NCBI GenBank assembly: GCA_963969595.1
Contig: OZ018409.1
Span: forward strand, 27,975,282-28,039,281
Direction: 5' to 3'
DNA length: 64,000 bases
Source: Neckera pumila
Lineage: Eukaryota > Streptophyta > Bryopsida > Hypnales > Neckeraceae
Part shown: positions 12,322 to 23,214 of the stretch, piece after piece
Numbering within the stretch: the first letter of the stretch is position 1
Layout: each line of letters begins with the position of its first letter
Made by a program: the position numbers and the translations under genes
The notes under the pieces: model-generated
The model's input: only the letters and a program-made list of their open reading frames with translations
Database searches by the model: none
What the model was told of the DNA's origin: nothing

Positions 12322-12569
12322 ACATGGCGTGCAAGGACAAACAACTTCTCATTAGATAGGAATTCCAGGATTCTTGGTGCAAAAACAAGTTTTTTTGCTC
12401 TAGTAGTTTTCACAAGCCCTAGTGGCATCTTTCTCTCAGTCTTCCACCTAGGCTGATGTGGCTTCTTGAACCGGATTGATCCGGTTGGTTTGTTTCTTTT
12501 TTCTATGTTTTTTAATGCAATGGTCACTGTTCTTTGAAAAAAAAAAAAAAAAGACATGGCATGCAAGGG
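12322..12569 (+). mobile_element. Retroposed insert with poly(A) tail and 15-bp target duplication
   Basis: An insert (12337-12554) ending in a run of 17 A is bracketed by direct repeats ACATGGCGTGCAAGG (12322-12336) and ACATGGCATGCAAGG (12555-12569), one mismatch apart. The 3' part has an 'aaccggattgatccggttgg' hairpin ahead of the tail. A poly(A) tail plus a target duplication of about 15 bp is the hallmark of L1-type target-primed retroposition. With only about 200 bp it is a 5'-truncated LINE, a SINE or a processed transcript; I cannot tell which. Confidence 0.65.
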
Positions 12570-12654
12570 TAGAGTAGTTGTCTAGCCCCTTGAAATATTT
12601 TACTACATGTGCCTTCAAGCTAGTCAATATTGCATATCTTTTTGGGAAAAAACA

Positions 12655-12939
12655 GGATGTGGATGCTCTAATTGAGGCATCTACAGTAGAATTGACATAT
12701 TGGCCCTCCAAAGAAACTTTTGAATTTTCACGAATTCTATAATTAAAACTTGAAATTTCTATCATTGGAAAAACATCAAAAAGCACTTTGAATAGGTGCA
12801 AGAAAATTTAAATTTAGACATTGACAATGAAAACAACCACTTCAAAAGCAAGTTAAAAGGCAAAACTTGTGGGAAACCATGCCTCCCTTCTAAAATTCTC
12901 TTAAATATGAAATGGTTTTTAGGTGTTTTGGGCATCCAA
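12655..12939. repeat. Diverged copy related to the foldback at 22245
   Basis: The segments 'ggccctccaaagaaac', 'attggaaaaacatc' and 'ctttgaataggtgcaag', followed by 'aaatttagacattgacaatg', match in order the left arm of the foldback at 22245-22711, and its right arm when inverted. Only one arm is clear here. The small frames over this stretch (12796-12978 plus, 12762-12995 minus) are antisense to each other and probably non-coding. Confidence 0.5.
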
Positions 12940-12961
12940 AGTAAATTATCAGATACTACGG

Positions 12962-13161
12962 CTTTAGAAGAGATTTGAGGGCAAAGGAGGGCCATTTCAG
13001 GTCAATTTCCTTGTGCATGATTTTTCTCTCTCTAATCAAGAAATATATTATCTGACGTGGCAAAATCTTAACCACGTCAGATTATTGATGTGGCGCATTC
13101 CTACAATCCAAGAACTCCGGATAAATCACGAGCTTCTTTAAGCCTCAACTCTCTTCTAATG
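12962..13161. mobile_element. Small MITE, CATTAGAG group, family E-like
   Basis: Left end CTTTAGAAGAGATTTGAGG and right end CCTCAACTCTCTTCTAATG form an inverted repeat. The left flank 'gagggcaaaggagggcc' is the reverse of the right end of the family E element at 31993-33337. The centre contains a perfect 11-bp stem, ATCTGACGTGG/CCACGTCAGAT (about 13050-13082). Confidence 0.6.
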
Positions 13162-13698
13162 TTTTTTCTCTCATCTTTTTGAGATTGGAAAATTAATCGA
13201 TCTTCTAAGAAATCTAATTTTACCAGAGATCCAACGGTTAATTATAAAGTTATTTGTTTTTTTTTTACCTCTAATGTGTAGGTAGAAACTAGAGAACATT
13301 GTTTTGCTTTCAAAATTTGCATACTTATTCCAAACTTGTGGCTCTGCTAAAATTTGAAGTCTTTAAATCTCTTACAACATAAAGTTTGAGTTACAGGGCT
13401 CAAAAGCTTGCCAAAGTCACATTGTTTTGCTCTTTGCTTGGTAGTATTTCAGACATACATTACCTTTAGACTCCAATATTTTTAGGCAATACCATTGTAC
13501 TTGTCAAGAATAAGATCTTTAAAAAAATCTTAGAAGTGGATCACTTTTATTTTTAAACCTATTTTTTAAAATTATCATTTTTTTTGCAATTTTGGGATTA
13601 TTTTCCAATTTTTGACCTAGGAAACTTCAGGGGTTAAGAAAACAAAAGCATGCCCATTGTGCAACATTTTAGAGTGCAATTGGTATGATTTTGCTTTC
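13162..13698. other. AT-rich spacer with an orphan TTAA-element end
   Basis: At about 13624-13637 stands 'acttcaggggttaa', which looks like a right terminus of the TTAA family. I could not find the matching left end, and the upstream 450 bp does not resemble subfamily A or B. Confidence 0.35.
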
Positions 13699-14628
13699 TT
13701 AATCCCTAAAGTCCCAAGGCCATTTTTCTGTCAAAAACAACTCAAAACTGCCAGTTTTGCTGCGTTCATCTAAGAAAAGAGAAAAAAAAAAAATTTAGAA
13801 TCTAACTGTAGGATCTTGTATTTAACCAACTCCAATCATGTGGTAAAATTTTTATAAAGTTTGACCGTATAGATTGGAAGATATTAGCATTTAAAGTTGG
13901 AAAATTTTGAATTTTTGAACACTGACTTGCAATTTTAGATGACTTTGACCACCATTTGTAAAAAAGAATTGCACGACAAACTTTGAGTTTAATTTTTTTT
14001 ATGTTGAATAATTGAGTTGAACATCTAGGAAAAAAATTCCAAAAATGTACACTTGATTTTCATTCTTTAAAAAAATTATTGAGCAGAAATAGTTCCAAGA
14101 TTGAATGAAAAACTAAATCGTCAATAGCTCTAAGATGGGATTAAAGCACTACAATCTCAATGGTGAGATTGTTTTAGCAAGCAAGCCTAGCCTTGTCAAA
14201 CAATGCTTTTTGAAAAATTGTGAAATTTACATTCAAAAATGAACCCTACAAGTTATTTTTTCAAGAAGATGCTCTAATTGCCCTAAAAATAAGATTGTCC
14301 ATAACTTTTGCATAACAAATCCAAATGGAATGAATAAAAGCTTCATATACGGATAAAAATACAATCTCTGAGAAGATAATTTTAAATTTAAAAAAATTTA
14401 AAAAATTGTGTGAAAGATTTCGGCCTGCCACACCAAAAAAAAGGACCTTTTGTGCCGTAACTTTGGCCCCTAGGCACCAACTAAAAAGAAAAATTTATTT
14501 TCATAAAGCTAATGTATTTTTCTATCCGTACAAAAAAATTTAGAAAATAATGATGAATATTGAAGCCGTAGTAACCTGCCCAAAATCCATTTTGTCCCTT
14601 GAGGGGACAATGGGATTTTAGGGGTTAA
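13699..14628 (+). mobile_element. TTAA element, subfamily B2
   Basis: TTAA-TCCCTAAAGTCCC opens and TTTTAGGGG-TTAA closes the element. Internal blocks follow the copy at 8303-9219 in order. The right end keeps the subterminal palindrome 'tgtcccttgaggggaca'. Non-coding. Confidence 0.8.
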
Positions 14629-14867
14629 GCATAATTTGCCAAGGCCTCTATAATTTATGTTGTTTAGCTTTCCTACCAAACATTTATTTTCTCCCCCAAA
14701 TAAATTCTTGTGTCTGCTAGAAATAGATTTTTGAGATCAATATTTTGTTTTGCACCATCAATTTTCTTGTTATTGAAAAAATATTTTTTTTAAATTTTGG
14801 CATCTGTTTTTTGAATTATTTTCCGCCAAACTTGCTAATTATAATACTAGGAAAACTAAGCACTTCC

Positions 14868-15293
14868 ATTGATCCCTAAAGAGTAGGGTGATTTTCATCA
14901 AAAACTATCCAAAACTAACACTTTTTAATATATTGAACATAGTTGAGGTATAAAAACATTTTTCAAACTTTCAATCATACAAATGTGTACTAAAAATCCT
15001 ATAGGAATCGGTGGAAAAAAATTCAATCCATTTTGCCATGTAGGTTGTAAGATTATAGCATTAAAGTTAAAAGAAAATAAATTTTGGGCTTTGACCAATG
15101 TGCTCAATATGGTTCAATTCAACTTTGTAGAGAAGGAGATACTATCTAACTTTAAAAACTTTGACCATTGGTTCAATAGTTATGTTAGAAATCTGCATGC
15201 CAATTTTCAAATGATAATAGAAGGGTGTAACATATCCAAAAACATCTTGCATCAAAAGGATGTCCAGAAAACAACAACACATCTTAACCCCTA
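14868..15293 (-). mobile_element. Partial TTAA element, A- or C-like, inverted
   Basis: Starts 'ttgatccctaaagagtag', a decayed left terminus, then 'ttttcatcaaaaactatcc' and, at about 15037, 'ccatgtaggttgtaagat', which follow the beginning of inverted A copies. It runs up to the TTAA of the B1 copy at 15294 without a right terminus, so it is truncated. Frames here (14925-15107 minus, 14983-15294 plus) are antisense and non-convincing. Confidence 0.45.
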
Positions 15294-16210
15294 AAGGCCT
15301 AAGGCCTTTTTTTGCCAAAAAATACCCAAAATTGCCAATTTTTTAGCAAAGAGTGAAAAAAATTAAAAATGTATTTTTTGCACATCTAACCATAGGATCT
15401 TACACCTAACTAGTATGAGAATGTGTGGAAAAAATTTCAGAATTTTTGACCACACAAATTGCAAGATATCTATGTTTAAAGTGAAAAAAAACAAAATTTT
15501 CAGCACATTGTGGGACTGGATTTTTTGACTTTGAACATTTTTAACTTAAAATTTTTACACTACAGAGTTTTGAGCTTTAAACGTTTATAGTGGAGAATTG
15601 AGTTGACAATGTAGCCAGAAAAAAAAGATTCAAAAAAACTTAATTTTCATTATTAAAAAAATTGTTAAGTAGAAGTAGGTTCAAGATAGAAGGAAAATCT
15701 AAAAAATTCATATTGTAGATGGAATTAAATGCAGTAATCCCAATCTTTAGATTATTCTAGCAAGTAAACTTAACCATGCAAGATAAAAAATTTGAAAAAT
15801 TTGAAAAATTGCATTCAGAAATGAATTCTACAAGTTATTTTTTTCAAAATGATGCTCTAACTACCCGAAAAATATGAATGTCCATAACTTTCTCATAACA
15901 AATTTAAATGAAATGAATCAAAGCTTTCTAGTTAGACAAAAACATAATCTATGAGAAAAAAAATACTAAAAAAAAAAGAATAAAAAAAATGCAAATTTTT
16001 TTTGCTGCCCGCCATCCCCTGTTTTGAGCTTATTTGGTCATAACCTTTGTTCCCGAGCACCAATTGTGAAAAAAATTATATTCCCATGAAGCTAATCAGT
16101 TTTCCTACCTCCCAAAAAGTTTCAAAAAATCAGGAGAAAATTTCAGCCTGTAGGTACCTACCCAAAAATGCATTTGTCCCCCAAAGGGACAATGGGCTTT
16201 TAGGGGTTAA
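15294..16210 (+). mobile_element. TTAA element, subfamily B1
   Basis: TTAA-CCCCTAAAGGCC at the left and GCTTTTAGGGG-TTAA at the right. B1 blocks are 'agcacattgtgggactgg', 'gagcttatttggtcataac' and 'cccgagcaccaattg'. The palindrome 'ttgtcccccaaagggacaa' sits about 25 bp inside the right end. One of the best preserved B1 copies. Non-coding. Confidence 0.85.
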
Positions 16211-17732
16211 AGAATCAAAATCCCAGTGATCAACATAAAGCTTTCTTTTTCTTACTCAAGATTTTGTTTAAATCTCATAAATTTACACAAAAATTTGTGC
16301 TAACGATTCTAAAGTCATTCTAAAATTGCCTTTTGTAGTGCATTTCAGAGTGAAATTAGAAAAAAGTATTTCTTTTCTTTTTCAACTGCACATTATTTTT
16401 CTATACAGCTATGAAAATGTGTGGAAAAAATTTAGCCCATTCACCTTCATAGACTACAAGATATGAGCATTCAAAGTTATTAGAAAGAAAATCACTGCTT
16501 ACTTGCTTAACAGCCATTGCATTCTATTAGCACGTTTAGCTACCCACAAACCTTTGAATCCCATTGCTTTTATTTGAACACTTGATTGGAAAAAATAAGA
16601 AAATTGGGAAGCTTATAGAAATGTGAATCTTTGGTAATAATTTCACTTTTGTCTACTCTAAATTGAATTTATGTGAATCTATCTGAACTTTTATAAAGCT
16701 CTTTAGGAGTGTTACTTTGGAAAGATGGGCCCATAATCATTGATTTCAAGCTTCACATTCCATTACTTTGTTTGCTACCATTTTGCAATTAGATGTGAAT
16801 GAAAAGTTTTATGTTTATATTTCAAAGATGAATTCATATGTCTAGTGCAAGTCATAAAATTTTCAAAATATTTGAAACTTTCACTATAGATGTATATCCA
16901 GTGTATAACATCATAGTATAAACCAAAGTTATCATATCATTCTAATATTAGAAAATCAACCAACCATGGTTATAGTCCCAAAGTTCATATTGCTATAAAA
17001 TATGGAAATCTATAAAAAAATTCAAAATTTCTAATTGGATCAAAGTAGAAACTACAATTAATAAGTTTTATTTCATTAATTGGACTCAAATTCAAAAAAT
17101 ATAATTTTCATAGCCAAACTTCACATCAAGAGTAAAGAGCAAGAATTGGTCCAAATATACAAGGATGATACATGGATTTAGCATCTTCTTCTTTAGAAAA
17201 GTCAATAGTACCATAATGAGGGAAATTGCAATACTAACTTATTCACCGAAAATGTATTCAAGCAACTTCCAATACCAAAAATGGACAAAAATTTCCCCCC
17301 ATCTTTCTATAGACTTAGATGAAGTTATCCCAAAGACATTCAGTTTGCATCCTCAATAGCGTTGAACCGGCCTAATGACCTTAGTGGCCATTTTTTGGTC
17401 ATTGCCCTTCATATTGAGCTCCCCATTCTTAGCTTTTGAGTTTTTTTTTTTAAATAAAAATTATTCAAAAAAAATTTGCGTTATTAATCCAATGGCATTT
17501 GTTTAATCAAATTCCAAGTTAAACTCACCTTGTGGAGTTTTTTGAAGTTGAATGGTGCAGTATAGTTCATGGCTCATGCTTTTTGGTTTAGTTTGGACAT
17601 AGATAAAAAGTTAGCCAACCAATGCGATTGTTCCCAACCTCAAAAAGGACAAATTAAGGAACTCAAGGAGAAGACAAGTGACTGAGCTCAAGGAAAAGAT
17701 AACATCTCTAATTTAAAAGGTTCATAGGTTCG
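16211..17732. other. AT-rich spacer with a possible old TTAA-element remnant
   Basis: Around 16400-16500 the blocks 'gaaaatgtgtggaaaaaatt' and 'agactacaagatatgagcat' resemble the motif shared by all TTAA subfamilies, but no termini are present. The rest shows no gene, no repeat pair and only short frames. Confidence 0.4.
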
Positions 17733-18030
17733 TACAAATACAACAATGAAGTCTTGAATTCATACCTACGTACCATGATCATGCATATTACATGTATTTT
17801 TACGCACTAAATCAGTGTGTAAAAATGCCTATCAATAACATATGATTGTTGTATTGATATCAGTATAATTTAGGTGCATTTTGGATACCACATTTGTATA
17901 ATTAAAGTACATAAATTGTATGTTTTTAATAAAGACTTTAACGACACTAATTCATTGCGTAGTAATACACGTAATATGTACGATTATGGTATGTGGGCAT
18001 GAATTCACGACTTTAGTACGATATTTGTTG
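17733..18030. mobile_element. Foldback MITE with arms of about 90 bp
   Basis: The left arm (about 17733-17825: 'tacaaatacaacaatgaag', 'tcttgaattcatacc', 'catattacatgtattttta') is the imperfect reverse complement of the right arm (about 17940-18030: 'taatacacgtaatatg', 'ggcatgaattcacgac', 'gatatttgttg'). About 110 bp of AT-rich DNA separate them. No reading frame. A transcript would fold into a long hairpin. I saw no second copy in the window. Confidence 0.6.
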
Positions 18031-18558
18031 AAAAATTGTCTTCCCTCAAGTTCAAGATGAAGTGATTGTGCCATTCTTGTTTTTCTTTCAAACACTACTC
18101 ATTTCATTTCAGTGTCCACCATGCACTGCAATTTCCACCAAAAATTGAAAACTGACTAGAATGTTGTGAAATTTTAGAGGAGCATTTTCAACTCTCTTGT
18201 CTTTGATTCATCATTTCAAAATATATTCACTATATGATATACTCCTTCAAAGTGCGCTACCTAGTTTTTCCAATAATTCAAATAAAACCTCAAACTTAAA
18301 TATCTACTAAACAATGTGATCAAGTAATCTGAATTTTTTTGACGTTCTCACTCTCAATGTGAACTCAAATCCCAATAGTTACATTCTATCAAGTCTCAAG
18401 AAAAAAAATGAGCAAACAAATTGCTCAAGTTCTTGGCAGTTTAGGCCCATTTTGAATGTACACCTTGCCTTGGGTCATTACGGGTTAAAGAATACTATTG
18501 ACTATAGGGGTTTAATTTATAACAACCATCAAACAATAAAGCCCTAAAGAACTTATTA
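18031..18558. other. AT-rich spacer, nothing recognised
   Basis: No termini, repeats or convincing frames. The frame at 18359-18547 has no recognisable domain. Confidence 0.45.
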
Positions 18559-18979
18559 AGGTAGGAACACCCATTAGCGTCCCTGCTTCCATTTACGTAC
18601 CTTAGACTGTCACTAAATTTGTCCCTAAACTTCTCATTAATGTGTCCTTAAAATATTGGGCTTTGATGCATTTGAAGGACATATACCTAAGTTGTTTTGT
18701 TGAAGCATTTGAAGGACATATACCTAATTCTAATTTGCTAACTATCAATTTCAATTGATTTCAGTTTAATTTGGGTCCACCTATGTGATACTTTCAATGG
18801 TCTAGGGAGTCGTCTCTTTGAAAAATCATTGAAATTACATACCACATCCAAAAAATCTATTTTTTTTAATATTAATGATTTTCACTTGCCAATACTATGT
18901 AAATATTAATTTTAGGAAAAGTTGCCTCCAACTATGCTGAATTGCTTAATATTGACAAAGTTTTTGGGTGCTTTCACCT
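18559..18979. mobile_element. TA-flanked MITE, family H
   Basis: Ends AGGTAGGAACACCC and GGGTGCTTTCACCT are inverted repeats with TA at the left (18557-18558); the right flank is TC, a decayed TA. The internal blocks 'gtccctaaacttctcatta', 'aaaaatctatttttttt' and 'atgattttcacttgcc' recur at 24150-24512 and 61554-62236. TA duplication is typical of Tc1/mariner-related MITEs; that assignment is inference. Confidence 0.65.
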
Positions 18980-19007
18980 TCCAGGGTTTAAGTTGTGCGC
19001 AGATAAC

Positions 19008-19751
19008 TTAACCCCTAAAGGACAAAACACCGTTTTTTGGCAACATAGCAATTTTGGGCAGCTCACTACGACTGGAGTTTTTATTTTTTTTCTTTGAAAA
19101 TTTTACACAACATGTGCCCAAGGAGTAGCTTTAAGACCCAACAATTTTCATAGCTTTTGACTATACGGTTAGAAAGTTATTGCATGATATGTGATTTTCA
19201 ATGGTCGGCGGGCAGCTGGGCAGCTCAAAAAACTTCTTTAAAAATGACTTGAAAAAAAATAAATCTTAAATTGGTTCTTTAGATTTATCTAGAAGTGTGA
19301 AGCTTTGAATCATTCAATTTGGATCTATGAGTCAAAAGTTATGAGGATTTTAAGTTTGTGGGTAGGTATGTTTTTGAAAGACTCCATACCTACCTACAAA
19401 CTTAAAATCCTCATAACTTTTGACTCATAGATCCAAATTGAATGATTCAAAGCTTCACACTTCTAGATAAATCTAAAGAACCAATTTAAGATTTTTATTT
19501 TTTTTTCAAGTCATTTTTAAAGAAGTTTTTTGAGCTGCCCGGGTTGCCCGCAGACCACTGAAAATCACATATCATGCAATAACTATTTAACCGTATAGTC
19601 AAAAGCTATGAAAATTGTTGGGTCTTAAAGCTACTCCTTGGGAACATGTTGTGTAAAATTTTCAAAGAAAAAAAATAAAAACTCCATTCATAGTGAGTTG
19701 CCCAGAATCGCTATGTTGCCAAAAAACGGTGTTTCGTTCTTTAGGGGTTAA
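19008..19751. mobile_element. TTAA element, subfamily A palindrome (foldback)
   Basis: TTAA-CCCCTAAAGGAC at the left and CTTTAGGGG-TTAA at the right. The left half is the start of subfamily A ('gggcagctcactacgactgg', 'aacatgtgcccaaggagtag', 'gagtcaaaagttatgagg') and the right half repeats it as its reverse complement, meeting at about 19375-19390 around 'gtttttgaaagactccatac'. Arms are about 360 bp and nearly perfect. Both ends are left ends of A, so the right half of an ordinary A element is missing. Non-coding; a transcript would form a very long hairpin. Confidence 0.85.
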
Positions 19752-21228
19752 CCGCTAAAGGCCCCATTGTCCCTTTAGAAGACAAATAGAACTCTGGGCA
19801 AGCTAAATTTTTGTTGTGATTTTCTAAAACTCTTTTGAAGATCAGAAAAATGCTGAGCTTTGTGGGTATATAATGTTTTTTCTGTCGGTGCCCGGAAACA
19901 AAAGTTATGCGCAAATAAGCTTAAAACAGGGGAAAGGGGGCAGCAAAAAAAAATTGCAAGAAAAAAACTGCAAATTTTTTAAAGTAATCCCCCAATTAAA
20001 ACTTTTTTTTGCATTATTTTAAAAAAATTAAATTTTTCTTAATTCTATTTGTCTAAAATTTTATTTTATTTTCCTTATAGATTATATTTTTGTCTATTTG
20101 AAAAGCTTTGGTTCATTTCATTTGGAGTTTTTATGAGAAAAATGTCCAATCTAAAAGATTGTCCAGAAGTTGTGGACAATCTTGTTTTTCAGGCAATTAG
20201 AGCATCTTCTTGAAAAAATAACTAAGGTAAAGCAGCCCATTGTGGTCAGAATTAGGAGTCTGCCATCATCCCATCACCGAAGTTTTTCAATTTTTTTTCC
20301 ATGTGAAGACAAGTATGAGAATTTGTGAAGGCAATTGAAATCATAATTTTCAGACAGAGTATGAATTAGCTATGAATTTCTCAAGTGTTCAGCCCAAAGA
20401 AGTCGGTAGACTATCCCAAAACCAACTGCAAGTGTATCCATAATGCTCACCTACCTCTTCTAAAGGAGACAGTTTTTTTTTATATGTGGATGGCCATAAA
20501 AAGTCACTTCCTACAATGACTTACACTGAAATTACTGCATGTTCCCAATAAGGTCACTAATTACTCCATTGAAGTTGGGTGAGATATTGATTGTGGTCAG
20601 AAAAACCACAATGGGGTCATCATGTGTTCCCCATGGGTCATTTGACCACAATGGGCTGCTTTACCTTAGTAGGATTCATTTATGAGTGTAATTTTTGCAG
20701 TTTTTCAAAAGAAAAAGTTCCACATGGTTTAGTTTGATGACTAGAACAATCTCACCATTGGAATTAGTGCATTTTAATTCTATCTAAAAGATATTAATAT
20801 TTTAGATTTTCCTTTTATCTACTTCTACTAAACAATTTTTTTAAGAATGACAATTAAGTTTTTTAGAATTCTTTTTCCCCCTAGACTCTGAACTCAATGT
20901 AAAAATTTAAAGCTCAAAACTCTGTTTGTAATGCAAAAGAGTTAAAAATGTCCAAAGTCATAAAATCTAGTCCCACAATGTGCTGAAAAACTTCTTTTTT
21001 CCACTATAAGCGCAGATATAACTTGCAATATGTGCGATCAGAAATTCTGAAATTTTTTCCACACATTCTCATACTAGTTAGGTGTAAGATCCTATTGTTA
21101 GATGTGCAAGAAAAAACATTTTTCAATTTTTTTTTCAATTTTTTCAATTTTTTTTTCTGTAAAAATGACAGTTTTGGGTGTTTTGGGGCAGAAAAAAGGC
21201 CTTCCTTGGGCCTTTCTTTAGGGGTTAA
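19748..21228 (-). mobile_element. TTAA element, subfamily B1, inverted, split by a MITE
   Basis: It shares its left TTAA (19748-19751) with the palindrome before it; the body starts CCGCTAAAGG. The right end reads CTTTAGGGG-TTAA (21225-21228). Internal blocks are B1 in reverse ('acttttt...cattatttt', 'ggacaatcttgtttttcagg', 'cccacaatgtgctgaaaaac'). It is 1,481 bp because a 442-bp TA-flanked MITE sits inside at 20225; without that it is the usual B length plus about 100 bp. Non-coding. Confidence 0.8.
20225..20666. mobile_element. TA-flanked MITE nested in the B1 copy
   Basis: Left end AGGTAAAGCAGCCCATTGTG and right end CACAATGGGCTGCTTTACCT are perfect inverted repeats of at least 20 bp (extending to 'gtca/tgac'), flanked by TA on both sides (20223-20224, 20667-20668). 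B1 sequence stops at 'aaaaaataac' and resumes at 'gtaggattcat', so the insertion is younger than the B1 copy. A second 'gtggtcagaaaaaccac' hairpin lies inside. Non-coding; Tc1/mariner-type by its TA target, which is inference. Confidence 0.8.
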
Positions 21229-22244
21229 GCTTCTGCGTCATGTGACACTGCCCCAGTGATTCTGTGAAGTCCCGAAATCCCTCCCACTGCGCTTCCGTTC
21301 CACAGATCCACTTCGTTCGTTTCCGTTGAAGAATGAACGTCGTCACTCCGTCCATTCGGTGCAATTACCGACAACTCTACCAAAGAGGGCTGACGCCAAT
21401 TCTGGACTGTGTAATAGAGCTAGGAACCGACGGGAATACGGAGTATTCATCTTCCTTCATCAGTCAGTCAGAAACAGGACGGAGTTCCGAGTTCAGCCAG
21501 TGCCGGCCCTATTAAGTTGTACTCCGTACTAGACTAAGTTATAGACTGGAGTTGCGTGATTTTACCAACAAAACGAAATCATTGGTAAGCGGTTCCGTGT
21601 AATCCTCACTGCCGAACTGGCGCGGCCGGCCTGCCTGAGACTCTGGAACTCTGGCTTGAGACAGACAGAGCAGAGGGCCAAAAGACACGCAATCCAGGTG
21701 CACTCCCTCACTGGCCAGGGGGGATGATTTCCGCTTACAGGTCTTAACGGACCATGTGCACATGGAAGATACACTCTCCTAATTGCGCCACCTATCTACA
21801 GTAGTAGTTCAAGATTTCAAATTTTCAAACTTGAAATCTTCGATAGCTGTAGCAGGGGTTCTTATTCCATTTATTTTAGGAAATGTAGAATGCAATCTTC
21901 ACTAGAGTGATGAAGCTATTTATTAAATCCATGAAATTGGACAAAACTTTCAATATATGAATGAAAAATTATTTTTTCATCCAAAAGAGTGTACATTCAT
22001 CCAAAATAGAGCAATTCCATTCTCAAATTTGGTAGCATTTTGTAATTTCATCCATTGGTAAAGGAAGAATATCTCACCAATTATTCCCTACCCCCCAAAA
22101 ATTGCATTGCTTTTTAGTGAAAATTCGCTCAATAAAAAACCTTGAGTTGTAGATAGGTAGGCACGATTAGGTAAGTGTCTCTCTTCCACGTGAACCAATA
22201 CCTTATTCACTATCTTGGAAGGGCCGAATTGCTACCTTAAACTA
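21229..22244. other. GC-richer low-copy island, no gene recognised
   Basis: From 21229 to about 21790 base composition is clearly higher in G+C, with antisense-overlapping frames (21326-21532 plus, 21539-21763 minus) that match nothing I know. The motif 'aagttgtactccgta' (21513) echoes 'aagttatactccgta' at about 913, so the two islands may share a short dispersed repeat. After 21790 the sequence is AT-rich spacer. Confidence 0.35.
21811..21840. repeat. Short perfect hairpin
   Basis: AAGATTTCAA and TTGAAATCTT form a perfect 10-bp stem around a 10-base AT loop. It has no gene next to it, so a role is unknown. Confidence 0.6.
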
Positions 22245-22711
22245 GGGTATCTTCAATGGAAGCAATATGTTAGCCCACCAAGTATATTTCTAACTTTTAC
22301 TAGTTCATAATTAGAACTAGAAATTATTGTGATTGGAAGCACATTCCACAAAACTTTGAATAGTTACAAAAAAACTCAAATTTAGACATTGGATAATGAA
22401 AATATATTGCATCGACATTTAGCTACAAGGCAAAAATTATATGAAATTCTGAGGGAATCATTTGCTTATTTTGGAATACAATGGGCATTTGGTAACTGTG
22501 ATTTGCTCAAACTCTATAAGTTTTGTCTTTTAGCTAGCTTTTGAAACAATTTATTTTCATTGTCCAACATCTAAATTTGAACTGCCTTGTTCCTATTCAA
22601 GTACTTTGGGATGCGTTCCCAATGACAGTAATTTCAAATTATAATTATAAATTGGTGACAGTTAGAAATATATTTGGAGGGCTAATATACCACTTCCATT
22701 TGAGGATGCCC
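22245..22711. mobile_element. Foldback element K with arms of about 170 bp
   Basis: The left arm (22245 to about 22410) starts GGGTATCTTCAATGGAAG and contains 'tttagacattggataatg'. The right arm (about 22540-22711) is its imperfect reverse complement, containing 'cattgtccaacatctaaat' and ending 'ccatttgaggatgccc'. The frame at 22541-22729 is arm sequence and probably not coding. A related single arm occurs at 12655-12939. Confidence 0.6.
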
Positions 22712-23214
22712 TTGGAGCATTATCAATAGTACGCAACAAATGACATACAATCAATATGTTTACAATGGTTTTACTGAAAATATACAAGTTCTTGCTCCAA
22801 AAACAAATATTTTATTTCAAATGAGCAATTTTGAGGACAATTTAGGAAAATTATCATATAAAAATGTTAATAGATGAAATCAGTTGGTTTGAGAATTTTT
22901 AGAGTTGTGTAAGTATACTACAAATTTTCAAAGTTGAAGTCATAGAACACCTACTGTTGATATTAGACAACCATTAATTAGACATCCTTGAAATATATGA
23001 TGCTTAAAATTTGATTAGTTACTTCAAATAACCTTTCAAATTTCAATGGCTCTTTTTTGAAAACTAGTATTGAATTTGAGGAAATGCTTTGTCATAAATG
23101 GAAGAAAGTTATATTCTCGCTTAGGAAATATATGTCCACACCTTGTGTCAAAAATCATAAACCTCTATTCAAAATTGACTTCTTATGAACCTACTTGTAT
23201 TTTCAATTGGTTGC
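22712..23214. other. AT-rich spacer, nothing recognised
   Basis: No termini, repeats or convincing frames seen. Confidence 0.5.

Noticed and set aside
12097..12456. 119-codon plus frame
   Set aside because: It crosses the border of the retroposed insert at 12337, so it cannot be an original gene.
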